From: Solen grandis
Lineage: Eukaryota; Mollusca; Bivalvia; Adapedonta; Solenidae
Assembly (NCBI GenBank): GCA_021229015.1
Contig: CM037795.1
Coordinates: 209,648 to 273,647 of the forward strand
Direction of reading: 5' to 3'
DNA length: 64,000 nucleotides
Below, piece by piece: positions 11,227 through 23,792 of this stretch (within the stretch, counting starts at the first letter, position 1; each line of letters opens with the position of its first letter). The notes beneath the pieces are model-generated. The model saw only the letters and a list, made by a program, of their open reading frames with translations. It was not told where the DNA came from and searched no databases. A program made the translations under genes and the position numbers.

Positions 11227-12795
11227 AGTGCTTAGCATTTGAGACGATCATGAACGAAAATTGCCCCATACAGGATTCTGTGGATCAGAAGTCGTGTATG
11301 CTGTGCCCGACCACGGTGCCTTGCAGATACTTGGCTCGTCTGGTTTTGTTATATACTCAAGACTTTGATTTTCTAAAAATAAATATATCCATCAAAAGTG
11401 TAGAAGTGTAGAAAAGGTTTCATGGCCAACTGATCTTCATCTGGGTACATTTATAGTACTGCCAAACTTTAAAAAAAAACAAAAAAACCCATTTGGTTTA
11501 TTTCCAAATTTTTGAAATGCCACTTTTTTACCATTTTAGTGGGGCTATTACGTCATATTCATCTTTCGATGTTCCTATACATAAAACAGACCAGAACCAT
11601 TTCTTTCATCTTTAGAATTTCTTTTTTTTTTCAAAGTTTACCGTTGATGTGATTGGTGCTATAATATAAGGTATATGAGATATTTCGGCTATGTAACCGA
11701 AACGCATTTCCTACTCCAGTAGAGGCTCTGCTTTGCAAGTTTTGGATGCTAAGTGATGATATTGGCGTTGAAAAATGTAGCAAATGTATTTATTATTATA
11801 TATCCTCTGAATTTACTTGCAAGATATATGCATACTTATAACACATAATTGTATATAACAAAATACAACTAATGCTTTTGTTGTTGTTTGCTGTTGTAAA
11901 CATTTCATATAGGGATTCGAAATTGATGAACAATTATGGACATTGCTGAAGTAAATTTCGTTTTGTACGTATTTAAAACAGATATGAGCTAAGTTCGAAA
12001 TGAATGACATAGTTAGATTAATAAAATGTAGGTGCCATCAATGTTTTGTTAAACGCCAGCCAAGCAGCGATATTCCCTAGAGAAAATTCTGCTGAATATG
12101 ATATAACCAGGAACTAGGTTCAATTACCATAGAGACGACAGCGCTCAGAGAACAGGGTTTTTTTTATTGTCAACCAATGCCAATAAACCCAATAATATAA
12201 ACCAGCTTTGACTTTATAAATCACGTTCGTCACAAGAAAAGATGAACACAAAGGTTTAATGCACAACTTGCATATAATTACTTTACTTAGCACATAGTTA
12301 TTTCTATCATATTTAGATTAGCAGAAAAATTAACATCACTATTTCTTAAGACAGAGAACAAAAAAAAAAATAAAGTTACCATTGCTTAGTGAAAAGGAGG
12401 AAAACTGAAGTGCGCGACATGTCGCCGAATCAGAAATGAGTGCAGTTGCAAGAAACCTGATTCCTCCAAATTACTTGTATATCGAAGTATTTTCTTTTCA
12501 TTCCAAATACCTAGATTAGTTTTAATGAATATTTGTTAATGTGAAACATTGAATCGGTTGGACGCACCAAGTTAACTGCCATCGGGGCACCGATATTTAA
12601 AAATCATTCAAATAGATTCCCTGTTTCAGTATTTTGCTACACGTATAAACTAGTTTCAAAGCATAAAATGATCAAAATCCGGATCATGCTCAAAAGTAAA
12701 AGCAGTCTTATTGCTAATGCTACAAATGTAAAAACAACAACGACAACAAAAAATGATTAAATCTACTCTCTGATACACCTACCAATAATGTCTCG
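11227..12795. other. Non-coding host DNA
   Basis: AT-rich sequence with A and T runs. No gene, RNA or mobile-element boundary could be supported. Confidence 0.5.
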
Positions 12796-13262
12796 TATCT
12801 ATGGTGGCTCATTTCTGCCATTTCGTGTTTCGTGTTGCGGGCCGAAATGTCGAAATCTCGGGGCGAGATTTCGGGGCGATTTCGGGGCGAAAGGTCGAAA
12901 ACACGAAAATGCCAGTATTTCGGGGCGAGATTTCGGGGCGAAAACTCGAAATTTGCGTATTTCGTCATTTCGCCCCCCCCAGATTTCGTTTTCGTGTTTT
13001 CGACCTTTCGCCCCGCCCCTTTTATTTCGGGGCGAAATTTCGCAATATTTCGTCTTTTCGACATTTCTCGCCTGGCGGGTTGGCGGGGCGCCAGGCGAGA
13101 ATCAAACATTTCGCATTTCGGGGCGAAATCTCGCCCCGCGGCACGAAATAATCAATATTTCGTCTTTTCGACTTTTCGTGCGGCGCCCCGCCAACCCGCC
13201 AGGCGAGAATTCAATATTTCGCATTTCGCCTTCCGGTACACATTGTAAACATGCGCAAATTG
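12796..13262 (+). mobile_element. CGAAAT-word foldback element, copy 1
   Basis: A sharply GC-richer island built from degenerate short words (TTTCGGGGCGAAAT, CGAAATCTCG, TCGAAAACACGAAA, GGCGGGGCGCC). The words are self-complementary in many combinations. It starts ATGGTGGCTCATTTCTGCCA and ends near TTCCGGTACACATTGTAAAC. A shorter inverted copy lies at 15508-15740 with the same two ends. Four overlapping open frames on both strands arise only because the words lack stops; none is a gene. It is probably a non-autonomous DNA transposon or satellite-like element. Confidence 0.65.
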
Positions 13263-15505
13263 AATGTAAACACGTGTAAGCGAAACAAAGCAAAGAAATG
13301 TTTTCTGGTTTAAATGGTTATGGTGATAGTATCCTTTATTAAACAGTTCAAAGTACTCTATCTTGTGTCAGAGCTATGTATAAACGAACCATTGACTTAC
13401 AGACGAGGAATATAGAAAACAGAGCCACTGTGAAACGAAATGATTAGTTCATTAATAAATCAAGGGGAATCTCTGTTTAAAATATTTTTTAATTTTTGCT
13501 TTTATGTTTTTGAATATTTTAGTTTATACTGATTGAATACGTTGCATATATTACACGTTACATGTAAATATGTATGTGTTATGAAATGATATTGGTATCA
13601 TGTCGACACCAACCTTACTTCACAGGCAGTTCTATGTGAATATCAAGCATGTTTTCTGATTCTTTTCCTCTTCATTTTTTTCTTTCTTTCTCCTTTTTTT
13701 TTTTACATCTCCCCTCCCTCTTTCCCTCTCCTTTTCACACTCACGTTTTTTTTTTTTGTTGTTGTTATTGTTTAAATAAAAAATATGTGACCAGATTGGC
13801 TTAATTACAGATTTTAAGCGAAAAGGTTTATGGTGTAAAAAGTATTGCTTTACCCTATATGCTTTATATAGCATGTAGGTATGGAAAAAAGATAATAAAT
13901 ACTTTATACATAGTTATGCCTTCACGGTCCAAAGAAAGTGATTTGATGCGTGAATACTTCTTTGCCGGATATACATACACGGAAATAGTCGGGATATTGA
14001 CTGATGTCCATGGTGTTGGAAGGAGGAAAGACACTTGATTGGAGTTATTTGGATATGCAACTTCAGAACATTCCCTGCTTTTCCTTATTGATAAACAGTA
14101 CAGTAGTATAGAAGGACTTCAATCTCTTACTTTTAAGGATTCTCTTACTATTTTGCATTAAATTTGTCTGAGTGTGATTTTTTTTCTGAGTGTGATTTTT
14201 TTCATTAACATTACGAGTGTTAATGGGCCCTCTACAGATCTGTACAGTATTTCAGGCATAGAAGCCATGTCGAACCACCAGCCTACTGCAAGCCAGCTGG
14301 AAAGTTTGTATCTTTAGTGCTTAGACAGTTATTTGAAGCTATAGGTACTGCATGATTTAGATTGATAGTACAAAAGTATATCTATTTTGAATTCAAATAG
14401 ATCTAGCCTTAATGAAAGCAAATAATTATCTATCATTATGAAATTATCCAACTTTCCACAAAATCTCTCTCTCACACACTCAGAGTTTTACACTCATCAA
14501 AGATCAGAAAATATGTATTTTACCCGTTGTTCACTAAAATTCTTCTTTAGTTCCCCCAGACCTAGCTCATCCAGGATAGCATCCATGTCAGGATCACATA
14601 AAGGTTATGGGTTAAATCTGTTAAAGAATGTTTTATCATAAGATATATAAAGAAAATTGAAAAAAAAAACAAACAAAAAAACATTCAAAATCTTGATAAG
14701 TCCTGTTAAACATAATACAATAAAAGTGTGTAGGCTTATATCTATAAGTCATATACTATGTCAAGATCTATCCTCAAGTATTGAGTTCTCTTACTATTGG
14801 TATTCTCAAGTTTTTTATACAAATTCAATACTCAAAGTCATGTATGATGTGTGAAGTAATTTAACAGAGAAATAATTGACAATAAACATAATTGATGTAT
14901 CATTTCTTTCTTTCTGATTCATTAATGCATTGAAAATGTTTTGCATAAGTATAACAAAAAATCATTTGAAATTGATGAAGAGGTAACATTCTTTTACCAT
15001 TTTCACAAATGTTCCTTTTTATCATTTTTAAGCCACTAGTCAACACTCAGCAAGCAGACGATCACTTATTTATGTAAACCAACAAAAAAGAATCTAAGTG
15101 CAACTGTTGTTCATAGATTTTACCTCTGTATGTGCACATTACCCATGGCAAACTCATTTGAAGTTCATTGTCGAGAACTGCAGACATAATAATAATATTC
15201 TGACTGTTATTGGATATTGAAAGTTATTTTCTTTTTAATTTAAATCTATATATATATGATATGAAAGAGAGAGATCGTGTAGGTATTTTCTTTGAACCAA
15301 ATACTCCAGGATATTTGAATGTCTGGCGTCAGAATCTTGTATATGGGCTAAAATCAAATGGTCCTTATCGATGTCAACATAAACGTTCAGGTAATGATGA
15401 CTCATCAGATATTTCTAGTATCTTGATTCCATGAAATATGTATCACTTACCGTGCAGTAATTAGAGAAATAAAGCGTCTGCGCCTGAAAAAAAGGTGTCT
15501 GCGCA
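13263..15505. other. Non-coding DNA between the two CGAAAT elements
   Basis: AT-rich with a pyrimidine tract at 13655-13740. The fragment at about 14268-14305 (CCTACTGCAAGCCAGCTGGAA) matches the body of SINE family B in reverse. No gene could be supported. Confidence 0.5.
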
Positions 15506-15507
15506 AG

Positions 15508-15740
15508 CGTACAATATGTACCGGAAGGCGAAATGCGAAATATTGAATTCTCGCCTGGCGGGTTGGCGGGGCGCCGCACGAAAAGTCGAAAAGACGAAAT
15601 ATTGATTATTTCGTGTTGAGGGGCGAAATTTCGTGTTTTCGACCTTTCGCCCCGAAATCTCGCCCCGAGATTTCGACATTTCGGGGCGAAACTTCGCCCC
15701 GCAACACGAAACACGAAATGGCAGAAATCAGCCACCATAC
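15508..15740 (-). mobile_element. CGAAAT-word foldback element, copy 2 (inverted, shorter)
   Basis: The reverse complement of 15740-15660 begins like copy 1 (TGGTGGCTGATTTCTGCCA, then TTTCGTGTTTCGTGTTGCGG). The other end carries GGCGCCCCGCCAACCCGCCA and TTCCGGTACATATTGTAC. About 230 bp against 465 bp for copy 1, so the inner word array differs in length while both ends are kept. Confidence 0.65.
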
Positions 15741-16733
15741 GTATCACATTATTGGCTCTCGTTTTCAATAATGGCATTTTATCAATGTTCTTAGCTTGAA
15801 TGCGGGAAAATTTTTGATCACCCTTACTATGATTTAGGGTACATGCATTTCTACATTTCCGTAAAGCATTCGGCTATTTAATGTTTACATTAACATATGA
15901 AATTGAACAAATTAACTTATATGCGTGTGCATTAAATGAAATTGAAAAATTCTACAATATGAATATGGGCCTCATGATTAGTAAAAATATTTAGAAATGA
16001 TGTTTTGATTTGTAAAGCAATTTGCAAGATATAAATAATAGCTGTACGCCTGAAATGTTTTGCATAGTTACCGAAATTAGAGAAACAGTTTTATTGAACG
16101 GTTTGAGACAAGGCATCTGTTAATAACAAGTGTCAATGACCTAAATAAAATGGCGGAATAATTGATATCTAGAGAAGAATATCCATCACAGAGATGCATT
16201 AAGTGTTACATCAAGATAATGTTTTAGCGTTTTAACAAAAAATCAGATTGGGAATGATTCCTTTGAGAACTGAATTGAGATGATATCAAGTTAATGGATA
16301 AGCCTTACTTATAAATCAAATTATAAGGAAAGTAATAGGACAAGCGTCCCTTTTCTGAAGTCGAAGCGTATATATGAAATATATATTTATGAAAAAGAAG
16401 GTATTTCACATGCGGTTTTAAATGATAAGATAGCTGTTTGAGTTTCTGGTCGCTCGACGGAAATTTTTTGTAATTTGTTTGGTATTTTTTATAGTCAAAG
16501 TGTAGAGTTACAAAAACATCTTGTATGACATATATATGGAGGACTTGTGAGAATGAAATTTCAATGTTTACGAAATTTATACCATCGTAAAAGATTGGAT
16601 TACGCATTTACAATAAAAAAGAATATATTTGAAATAAAGAAAAAATAATGATACATAAAAACATGGTATCCTTATTATTACTATTTAAGATCACATAATA
16701 TACTCTTTGGCTTACTGAACATACGCTCGTAGC
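15741..16733. other. Non-coding host DNA
   Basis: AT-rich. No gene or repeat boundary could be supported. Confidence 0.5.
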
Positions 16734-16737
16734 TTAA

Positions 16738-16944
16738 CCCTTTCCCTCATAGAGGAAACCATGAAAAGACCTATGCGAACAGCATAAAACCAGATCAGCC
16801 TGCGAGTAACTCGCAGGCTGATCAGGTTTTATGCTGTTCGCTGCTCCTCTTAAATTTGGTAAGGTTTAACTGTGGTTTTCTGCAGATCAGGTTTTATGTG
16901 GTACCTATTGAGTGCGTCAAAATGAGTCTATATGAGGGAAAGGG
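16738..16944. mobile_element. piggyBac-type MITE (207 bp) with internal palindrome
   Basis: Flanked by TTAA on both sides (16734-16737, 16945-16948). The terminal inverted repeats are CCCTTTCCCTCATA and TATGAGGGAAAGGG. TTAA targets and ends starting CCC are hallmarks of piggyBac-family elements. The interior holds a long palindrome: GCGAACAGCATAAAACC, then GATCAGCCTGCGAGT meeting ACTCGCAGGCTGATC, then GGTTTTATGCTGTTCGC. Confidence 0.75.
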
Positions 16945-17103
16945 TTAACAGAACTTTTTTCTCAAAACGTTTGCATTGAAGCGTAAAGATGGTCAAAACC
17001 AATTCCCATTTCAACAACTGAACTTAATTGTATTCCTGTGATGGATACCATTAATAATATGTTTTTTTTTTAATTTTTCGAGTACGTAAGTACCTGTGGT
17101 CGG

Positions 17104-17215
17104 GTGGTTTGAGCTTCCGACACAGAAATGGGACTCAGCATATAAGGGTAGTTTCAGGACTAGTTGGCTCGGTGTCAAGATGATGTGACTGGGACATTAA
17201 TCCCAATATACAACA
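17104..17215 (+). mobile_element. SINE family A fragment
   Basis: CTCAGCATATAAGGGTAGTT, GGCTCGGTGTCAAGATGATG and TGACTGGG match the reverse complement of the family A body. It lies next to an inverted, more complete copy at 17268-17530. Confidence 0.55.
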
Positions 17216-17267
17216 AACAATTTTAATATGGATAATGAAAGTAATTGAGAAATGTATACCAAATAGT

Positions 17268-17530
17268 TTGTATGTTGGGTTTAACGTCCTACCGACAGTT
17301 GTTCGGTCATTTGGAGACAATTTCTACTTGAGAAAGATACTGTGCTGCCACACTGCAGTATCACGCCGTAGAAATGTGGCTTGATACCACACCCAGTCAC
17401 ATTATCCTGGCACCGAGCCAACCTGTCCTGCAACTACCCTTATATGTTGAACGCCAAGCAAGGGAGCAATAACAGTACCATTTGGTATGTCGCGGTCGGG
17501 GATCGAACCAACGACTTCCCGCTCCCAGGC
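17268..17530 (-). mobile_element. tRNA-derived SINE, family A
   Basis: Begins TTGGGTTTAACGTCCTACCG and ends in a tRNA-like head on the minus strand, with GGTTCGATCCCCGACCGCG giving a good pol III B box. Close relatives are at 28750 and 60482. The A-box region at the right end is degraded. Confidence 0.7.
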
Positions 17531-18012
17531 CAAATAGGATTAGGGTGTCAAAATTAGTTTATAGTCAACATGAACATGTATTGAAAAAAAAAAAGTATGT
17601 TCATGTATATTTTTTGTTGCACTTTACATTTTATAGTATTATTGACTGTTCTTCATATTCTGATACGTGTATTGAAGATTAAGAGAGGGGAGAAAATTAA
17701 AAACACACGGAGAGGAAAATCTCTTGCTCAAGGACAATGCAACTGCCCACACCTCACAAGGCATCTGTATCCTCTGCCTCATCTCCCGTCCTACATCCAT
17801 TGATTAGGTCATGGTCCATCAAGCCTTCGTGGGAAATTTATAGTAAATAAAAGTCTGTATATACTTTGAGCAAGAGAGCCTATCAATAAAATGTCGGTTG
17901 ATGCCTGTGTCTGCACGGAAGTCTTTTAAAGCATTTGAAGGACCATGATGCCAGCACAAGAGTGTAATAGAGTAACCTGTAGCCACTGTGATTAAATGTG
18001 TATTGTCTTTAG

Positions 18013-18228
18013 ACTTATATATACTGGACCAGAATTATAAAAGACAAACACAACAATAACCTTAAATCAGAACAGCGGGGGAGGCTTTATGACAGTGATG
18101 TTGACGTCATTGGGGATGTTGTAGCCATTTCAGACTGCCAGAACGAACCCTCTGAGATGACACAATTAAACTGGAACATCGATGAAACAAATGCATTGAA
18201 CTATAAGCTGATTATGCTGAAAGAATAA
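18013..18228 (+). CDS. Candidate terminal exon, YWTD-like repeat
   Basis: A pyrimidine-rich stretch ending TTTAG (18008-18012) could be a splice acceptor. From 18013 the frame is open for 71 codons to TAA 18226-18228, starting TYIYWTRIIKDKHNNNLKSE and containing DSDVDVIGDVVAISDC. YWT followed by a spacer and a hydrophobic ID/AIS strand resembles an LDL-receptor YWTD beta-propeller repeat. There is no in-frame Met at the start, and no upstream exon was found. It could equally be a chance open frame or a pseudogene piece. Confidence 0.3.
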   Translation, partial: TYIYWTRIIKDKHNNNLKSEQRGRLYDSDVDVIGDVVAISDCQNEPSEMTQLNWNIDETNALNYKLIMLKE

Positions 18229-18569
18229 ATTTAAAAAAAACAACTATCTTTAAAAAAGATATTTGGCGAAAGAAAAAAAAAGTTATGAAAGATAAAGAAA
18301 GTAAAAGTGTTACAATATAATGCATTATAATAATGCCGCCAAGTTTTAAATGATTTTAAAATAATGCTAATTAACATTTATGTCACTAAATTTATCAAAT
18401 GTATATACTAACCAGTTAAAAAAGAGAGGCCGAAATTGACAAAAAAATGTTATATTAGAGAAACATAAAAAAAGTTCCGTCTGTGGGATTTGCTTTTGGG
18501 GCACTAAGCTTAGCAGACAAATACTAAACAAACTGCGCTTCGGAGGTTATTATTATTATAAATAGCTTA

Positions 18570-19150
18570 TGTGAACTTACTTATACCACAGGGACTTCCT
18601 CCTGTAAGTTTTTTTTAAATCCTACTGTAAACATAAATATCAACAAAGGTAGACGCTATTTTGGAGATCGACTTGCTTCATTTTTTTCTCAAATTTTCGA
18701 ATAAATCTTTACTATCTACTTACGGAAATCAATAGGATATGCATTTATCTACCGAAATTGGTCAGCGATATAGTGAAAAATATGTTACCAAGAACTAAAA
18801 CAGTCGAACTAATGCTTATCATTACTGCATTGTAAATATCCAAATCATTCCAAAGTTTAATTTCATTTCTGGTTCAGGTTGTTGTCCTTTTAGCAGTCAC
18901 GAATATATCAAATGAATAAGCAGACATAGGGAGATGAGTTTACTGATATTTTTTTGTATATTTCGGTAGATTAATACAAATTCTGTTGATTACGTAAGTA
19001 GATTATATAGATATATTCGGAAGATTTGAAGAAAAAAAAATGAGTTGAAGCGAGTCGAACCCCAAAATAGTGTCTACCCTTGTTGATATTTATGTGTAGA
19101 AGTTCTTTAAAAGGCGAACAGGATCAAGTCCCTGTGCTTATATACTGCGA
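18570..19150. repeat. Foldback element with arms of about 185 bp
   Basis: Segments near 18590-18760 recur in reverse complement at 18960-19145. Matching pairs include CAAAGGTAGACGCTATTTTG with CAAAATAGTGTCTACCCTTG, GTTGATATTTATG with CATAAATATCAAC, ATTTCGGTAGAT with ATCTACCGAAAT, and CAGGGACTTCCTCC with AAGTCCCTG. The arms flank a spacer of about 200 bp. This is a MITE-like or foldback structure with no coding sequence. Confidence 0.65.
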
Positions 19151-21590
19151 GTTATGCGACTTAGGGACGAGTCCACTTCCAAGATGACTACGTCGTTTTC
19201 TAAAGACTCGCTACTGTAATATTTTTAAACTGGGCGTTTTTTCGGCCGTTAGGCCGTTTATTTTCACCCTGACTTCCCGTGAAACACACAGTAATGCAGC
19301 GGAATAAAATTAGGCTTTTCATTGGTTAATATATACTTTGCTAAATTACCATTGGTCATTGTAAAATTAGTGAAAAGAAAAGAAAGGAGTTGCGGAAACG
19401 AGTTCTTTAAATCTCTGTTTGTTTTAAAAGTTGAAGTTTTTTTCCCATGCAAACGATTTGTGCCGCATAGTAATACACTGCACCTTTTTAAGGTAAACTG
19501 AAAGGGTAGAACGCTAAAAAATAGGAAACACATAGATTTCGGAATTGATTGTTCGACCCGGACAGATCCTATATTTAACAAAAACATTCGGTTTCGTTTT
19601 GTAGCCCGCGAAACGAAGTCTAATGCGCAGATGTTTTAGGCAGTAAGTGGCTACCAAGATTGTACAAATTATTTGGATCCGTGGTATTTCAAAGAGCTGC
19701 ATTGACACAGGAATTACAAACTATTAAACCAACAACAAAACATATTACATGTTAAACCATTCAGACACTAATCATCAAGCTGGTTACCACGGCCGAGTAT
19801 CTTTTTTAAAGACATTTCTTGTTTATGTTTATATTTTTTAACTGGGTGTTTTTTATGTTTGAATTTTTCAACTTTTTTATGTTCCAATAGGTGCATAGAA
19901 TTGCTTTTTGCCAATAAACAAACATGTTAAAAGATATGCAACCTGATACTTCCATTTTATGATGGAATAGCCTAAAATAATTTTGCTTGGAAACAAATGA
20001 AATGGGTGCTTTTCCGAACTCTTCGGTTGTAAAGCAAGATTTGATTGGTTCAAGAGAAAGGACAAAATCCATTTTATACAGCTTGCGCCGAAAAACAAGA
20101 ACACTCTTTTTAAGATAAATAAGTACCTTTTAAAGTAGAACGTTTTTCTCTGAAATAAAGCGAGACTGGCGGGCTTACATTTTCGGGCATAAAAGCTTGA
20201 AGTTAATATAAAACTAACTCCCTAGCTGATCGTATCGGTATTGAATATCTGTAAACGACACTTTCAATTTCGAATTCGTTGAAATTTTATTTCAGTTTCA
20301 ATTTCAGCCAGGTTTTTGTGACGTGGAGCACAGCGGTATGAGGACAGTAACCAATATAGCATCGTCCTTCTAGGATTTAGTACAAGATGATTTAGTTGAA
20401 GAACTATCAAGTATTAGCATTAGGCTTAAAATTACGTAAATTATCTTTCCTAGTAAATGATTCTTTCAGTCTCGAACACCAGTTTTTCCCCACTAATGTA
20501 ATATAATGTACATTGATTAACAAAATGTAATCTTTAACTATAGGTAAAAGTAAAGTATTTAGGTAAGCCAGGATACCTTATAAAAATATAGGATGAACGA
20601 GTCAGTGTGGTATTCCAGTGAATCATAATGACATGTGACAAAATTCACGAATAAAACAAACGTTTCATGCATTGTCGATAATGGTATATATTCATTTATT
20701 TATGTTCGTGCAGACGGTTTTGTAACATTAAATTAAATGATATGTTCATCTCTCTGAAAATAGTGGAGGAAACTGATATTCAGTAAAAACAGTACAGAAT
20801 CTTGCTCGAAATCAAACAATCATACTTAGTTCTAAGAAATACTTACATTTTGAAAGGCCAATTTCTCAGTCTTGTGTCTGATAAAAATACACCAATACTA
20901 TATTCTTAACACATTGTGGTTTTAAAGATAGAAAATTTTGTCAGCTTCGTCATGCTTGTTTGTTTGGTCTTAACATTTCTATTTATTACCTTATCAAAGT
21001 ACACAGTAAACGAGAATGAACAAGGGATTTTGCTCACTTTTTTCATTTCCTTTAAATTCCAGAATAATGTAAAAACAACTGTAATATGCTAGTTATCCCA
21101 TTCATTGGAAAAATCACACATCGCTTCCTTAAATGTTTCAGGCCCTAAATGCTTCACAGACCAGTATGTAAAGTACATAAAACATTTCCAGATAAACATT
21201 CCAAAACGCGAGTAACACAAAAACAGCAATTCGTCGCAGACGACGTTATTAGTAATCCGTTACATCCGACTTGGCGTCATCCAAGACGTTTGGCATTACT
21301 TTTGAGATGTAATTTGAATAGCCAGACTTACATGCAATGCAAACGCAGGCATATCAATATAAAAAAGGCAATGATGGGTCGTCAAACACGCAGTTCTTGA
21401 CATACAGTCTGATTGCTATATTCAATACATGTCTCTCAGCTGCATTGTCCCCTAAAAGAACTTGTGCACCCACCAGTTTTGTAATATTCATTTGAATGAT
21501 CGCTGTTATTGTTTAAAATTAAACTCACAAAATAACGATGAGAAATTTCTTTTAAATCATCTTTAATGTATATAACGACGCATAATTGCG
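19151..21590. other. Non-coding host DNA
   Basis: Several short open frames occur on both strands without a recognisable domain or splice context. Nothing else could be supported. Confidence 0.5.
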
Positions 21591-21592
21591 CT

Positions 21593-22914
21593 ACAGTGCA
21601 TTTCCTGTTTTTGAACGGTAAAAGTACATTTCCTGCTTGAAATGGTATAAGTACATTTCCTGCTTGGAATGATATAAGTACATTTCCTGCTTGAATGGTA
21701 TAAGTACATTTCCTGCTTAGAATGGTATAAGTACATTTCCTGCTTGGAATGATATAAGTACATTTCCTGCCTGGAATGATATAAGTACATTTCCTGCTTG
21801 GAATGATATAAGTACATTTCCTGCTTGGAATGATATAGGTACATTTCCTGCTTAAAATGGTATAAGTACATTTCCTGCTTGGATTGGTATAAGTACATTT
21901 CCTGCCTTGAATGATATAAGTACATTTCCTGCTTGGAATGATATAGGTACATTTCCTGCTTAAAATGGTATAAGTACATTTCCTGCTTGGAATGATATAA
22001 GTACATTTCCTGCTTGGAATGATATAAGTACATTTCCTGCTTGGAATGATATAAGTACATTTCCTGCTTGGAATGATATAAGTACATTTCCTGCTTGGAA
22101 TGATATAAGTACATTTCCTGCTTGGAATGATATAAGTACATTTCCTGCTTGGAATGATATAAGTACATTTCCCGCTTGGAATGATATAAGTACATTTCCT
22201 GCTTGGAATGATATAAGTACATTTCCTGCTTGGAATGATATAAGTACATTTCCTGCTTGGAATGATATAAGTACATTTCCTGCTTGGAATGATATAGGTA
22301 CATTTCCTGCTTGGAATGATATAAGTACATTTCCTGCTTGGAATGATATAAGTACATTTCCTGCTTAAAATGATATAAGTACATTTCCTGCTTGGAATGA
22401 TATAAGTACATTTCCTGCTTGGAATGATATAAGTACATTTCCCGCTTGGAATGATATAAGTACATTTCCCGCTTGGAATGATATAAGTACATTTCCCGCT
22501 TGGAATGATATAAGTACATTTCCTGCTTGGAATGATATAGGTACATTTCCTGCTTGGAATGATATAGGTACATTTCCTGCTTGGAATGATATAAGTACAT
22601 TTCCCGCTTGGAATGATATAAGTACATTTCCTGCTTGGAATGATATAAGTACATTTCCTGCTTGGAATGATATAAGTACATTTCCTGCTTGGAATGATAT
22701 AGGTACATTTCCTGCTTGGAATAATATAAGTACATTTCCTGCTTGGAATGATATAAGTACATTTCCTGCTTGGAATGATATAAGTACATTTCCTGCTTGG
22801 AATGATATAAGTACATTTCCTGCTTGGAATGATATAAGTACATTTCCTGCTTAGAATAATATAAGTACATTTCCTGCATGGAATGATATAAGTACATTTC
22901 CCGCTTAGAATGGT
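21593..22914. repeat. 27-bp minisatellite, about 49 copies
   Basis: Tandem copies of a 27-mer starting GTACATTTCCTGCTTGGAAT and ending GATATAA. Variants recur: CCCGC for CCTGC (near 22170, 22440, 22467, 22494, 22602, 22899), TAG for TAA before GTACA, and AAAATGG for GGAATGA. The edge copies are the most diverged, as expected for a VNTR grown by unequal exchange or replication slippage. Because 27 is a multiple of 3 and the unit lacks minus-strand stops in two frames, it creates long nonapeptide-repeat frames (540 and 444 residues), which I do not treat as genes. Confidence 0.95.
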
Positions 22915-23790
22915 ATCTAGCAGTTTCATCAAACGAATTAAGTAAATGGCTGGAATTGTTAGGAATAGTTTTAGAGCAAATATGTGCTTATAAGAGTTCA
23001 TTCTTCCGTGAGAAATATTGTATAATATCAAAGTAAATGTTAGATGTATACTGTTCAACCCTTGAATCGAGAATATTGGTTGACGTTAAGACGAACAGAT
23101 ATTTGAAAGAAGCTATAGAGAACTATGTGTAGCCTTCAAAACAAATATACCCAATCGTCATCAATAATAATTTTTGAAACAAAAGGAGAATAGAGTTCGC
23201 ACAAATATGGACCATTGTTTCCAACTATAGAACATAATTCTAAAATTCTCATAAACAACTATTAAAAAAAGAATATACAATCAAACGAATGCCCAATTAC
23301 CTTTCAAAGAAAAAAAAGGAAAAATAAAATTTTTAACCGATTCATCAAACTGTACTGATTTGAAGCAACTTATCTTGTTCAATCTCGTATAAAACGAGAT
23401 TTGCTGTGGCTTGCGAGAACAGTAAGCTACACATAGATATATATGACTTCCTAAAATGTGTTTCATACAGCTTCATTTTATACATGTTAAAATAAAACAA
23501 AAAACATTCAACCCTTACATAAGTGTGAGCAATTATGACTTTGTTGATCGCTATTTTCTTCTATTTTAACTCTCTTTTTAAGATATTCATGAAATAAGTT
23601 GAATGATGGTTTAATTTGATTTATTTTAGTGTAGTAGATATAATACTTTATAACCATTACAAGGGTATTACAAGCATTAGAGTACAAATAACAGCATACT
23701 ATAGAAATCACATAAGCTTGACAAAAACGTAATTGAATTTGAATAGTAATTTGTTTGTAGGAATTATTCTCATCAGAAGTTTGTATTGGA
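22915..23790. other. Non-coding host DNA
   Basis: AT-rich flank of the minisatellite. No gene could be supported. Confidence 0.5.
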
Positions 23791-23792
23791 AC

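Noticed and set aside
12720..13293. Five overlapping open frames of 63-163 residues on both strands
   Set aside because: They arise from the stop-poor CGAAAT words of a repeat element; the Arg/Phe/Ser-rich products have no domain.
14438..14854. Two short plus-strand frames
   Set aside because: No domain, poor codon balance and AT-driven composition.
21436..23058. 540-residue nonapeptide-repeat protein on the minus strand (and a 444-residue one in a second frame)
   Set aside because: Both frames stay open only because the 27-bp unit is a multiple of 3 and lacks stops. Two overlapping open frames and no flanking domain point to a minisatellite, not a gene.
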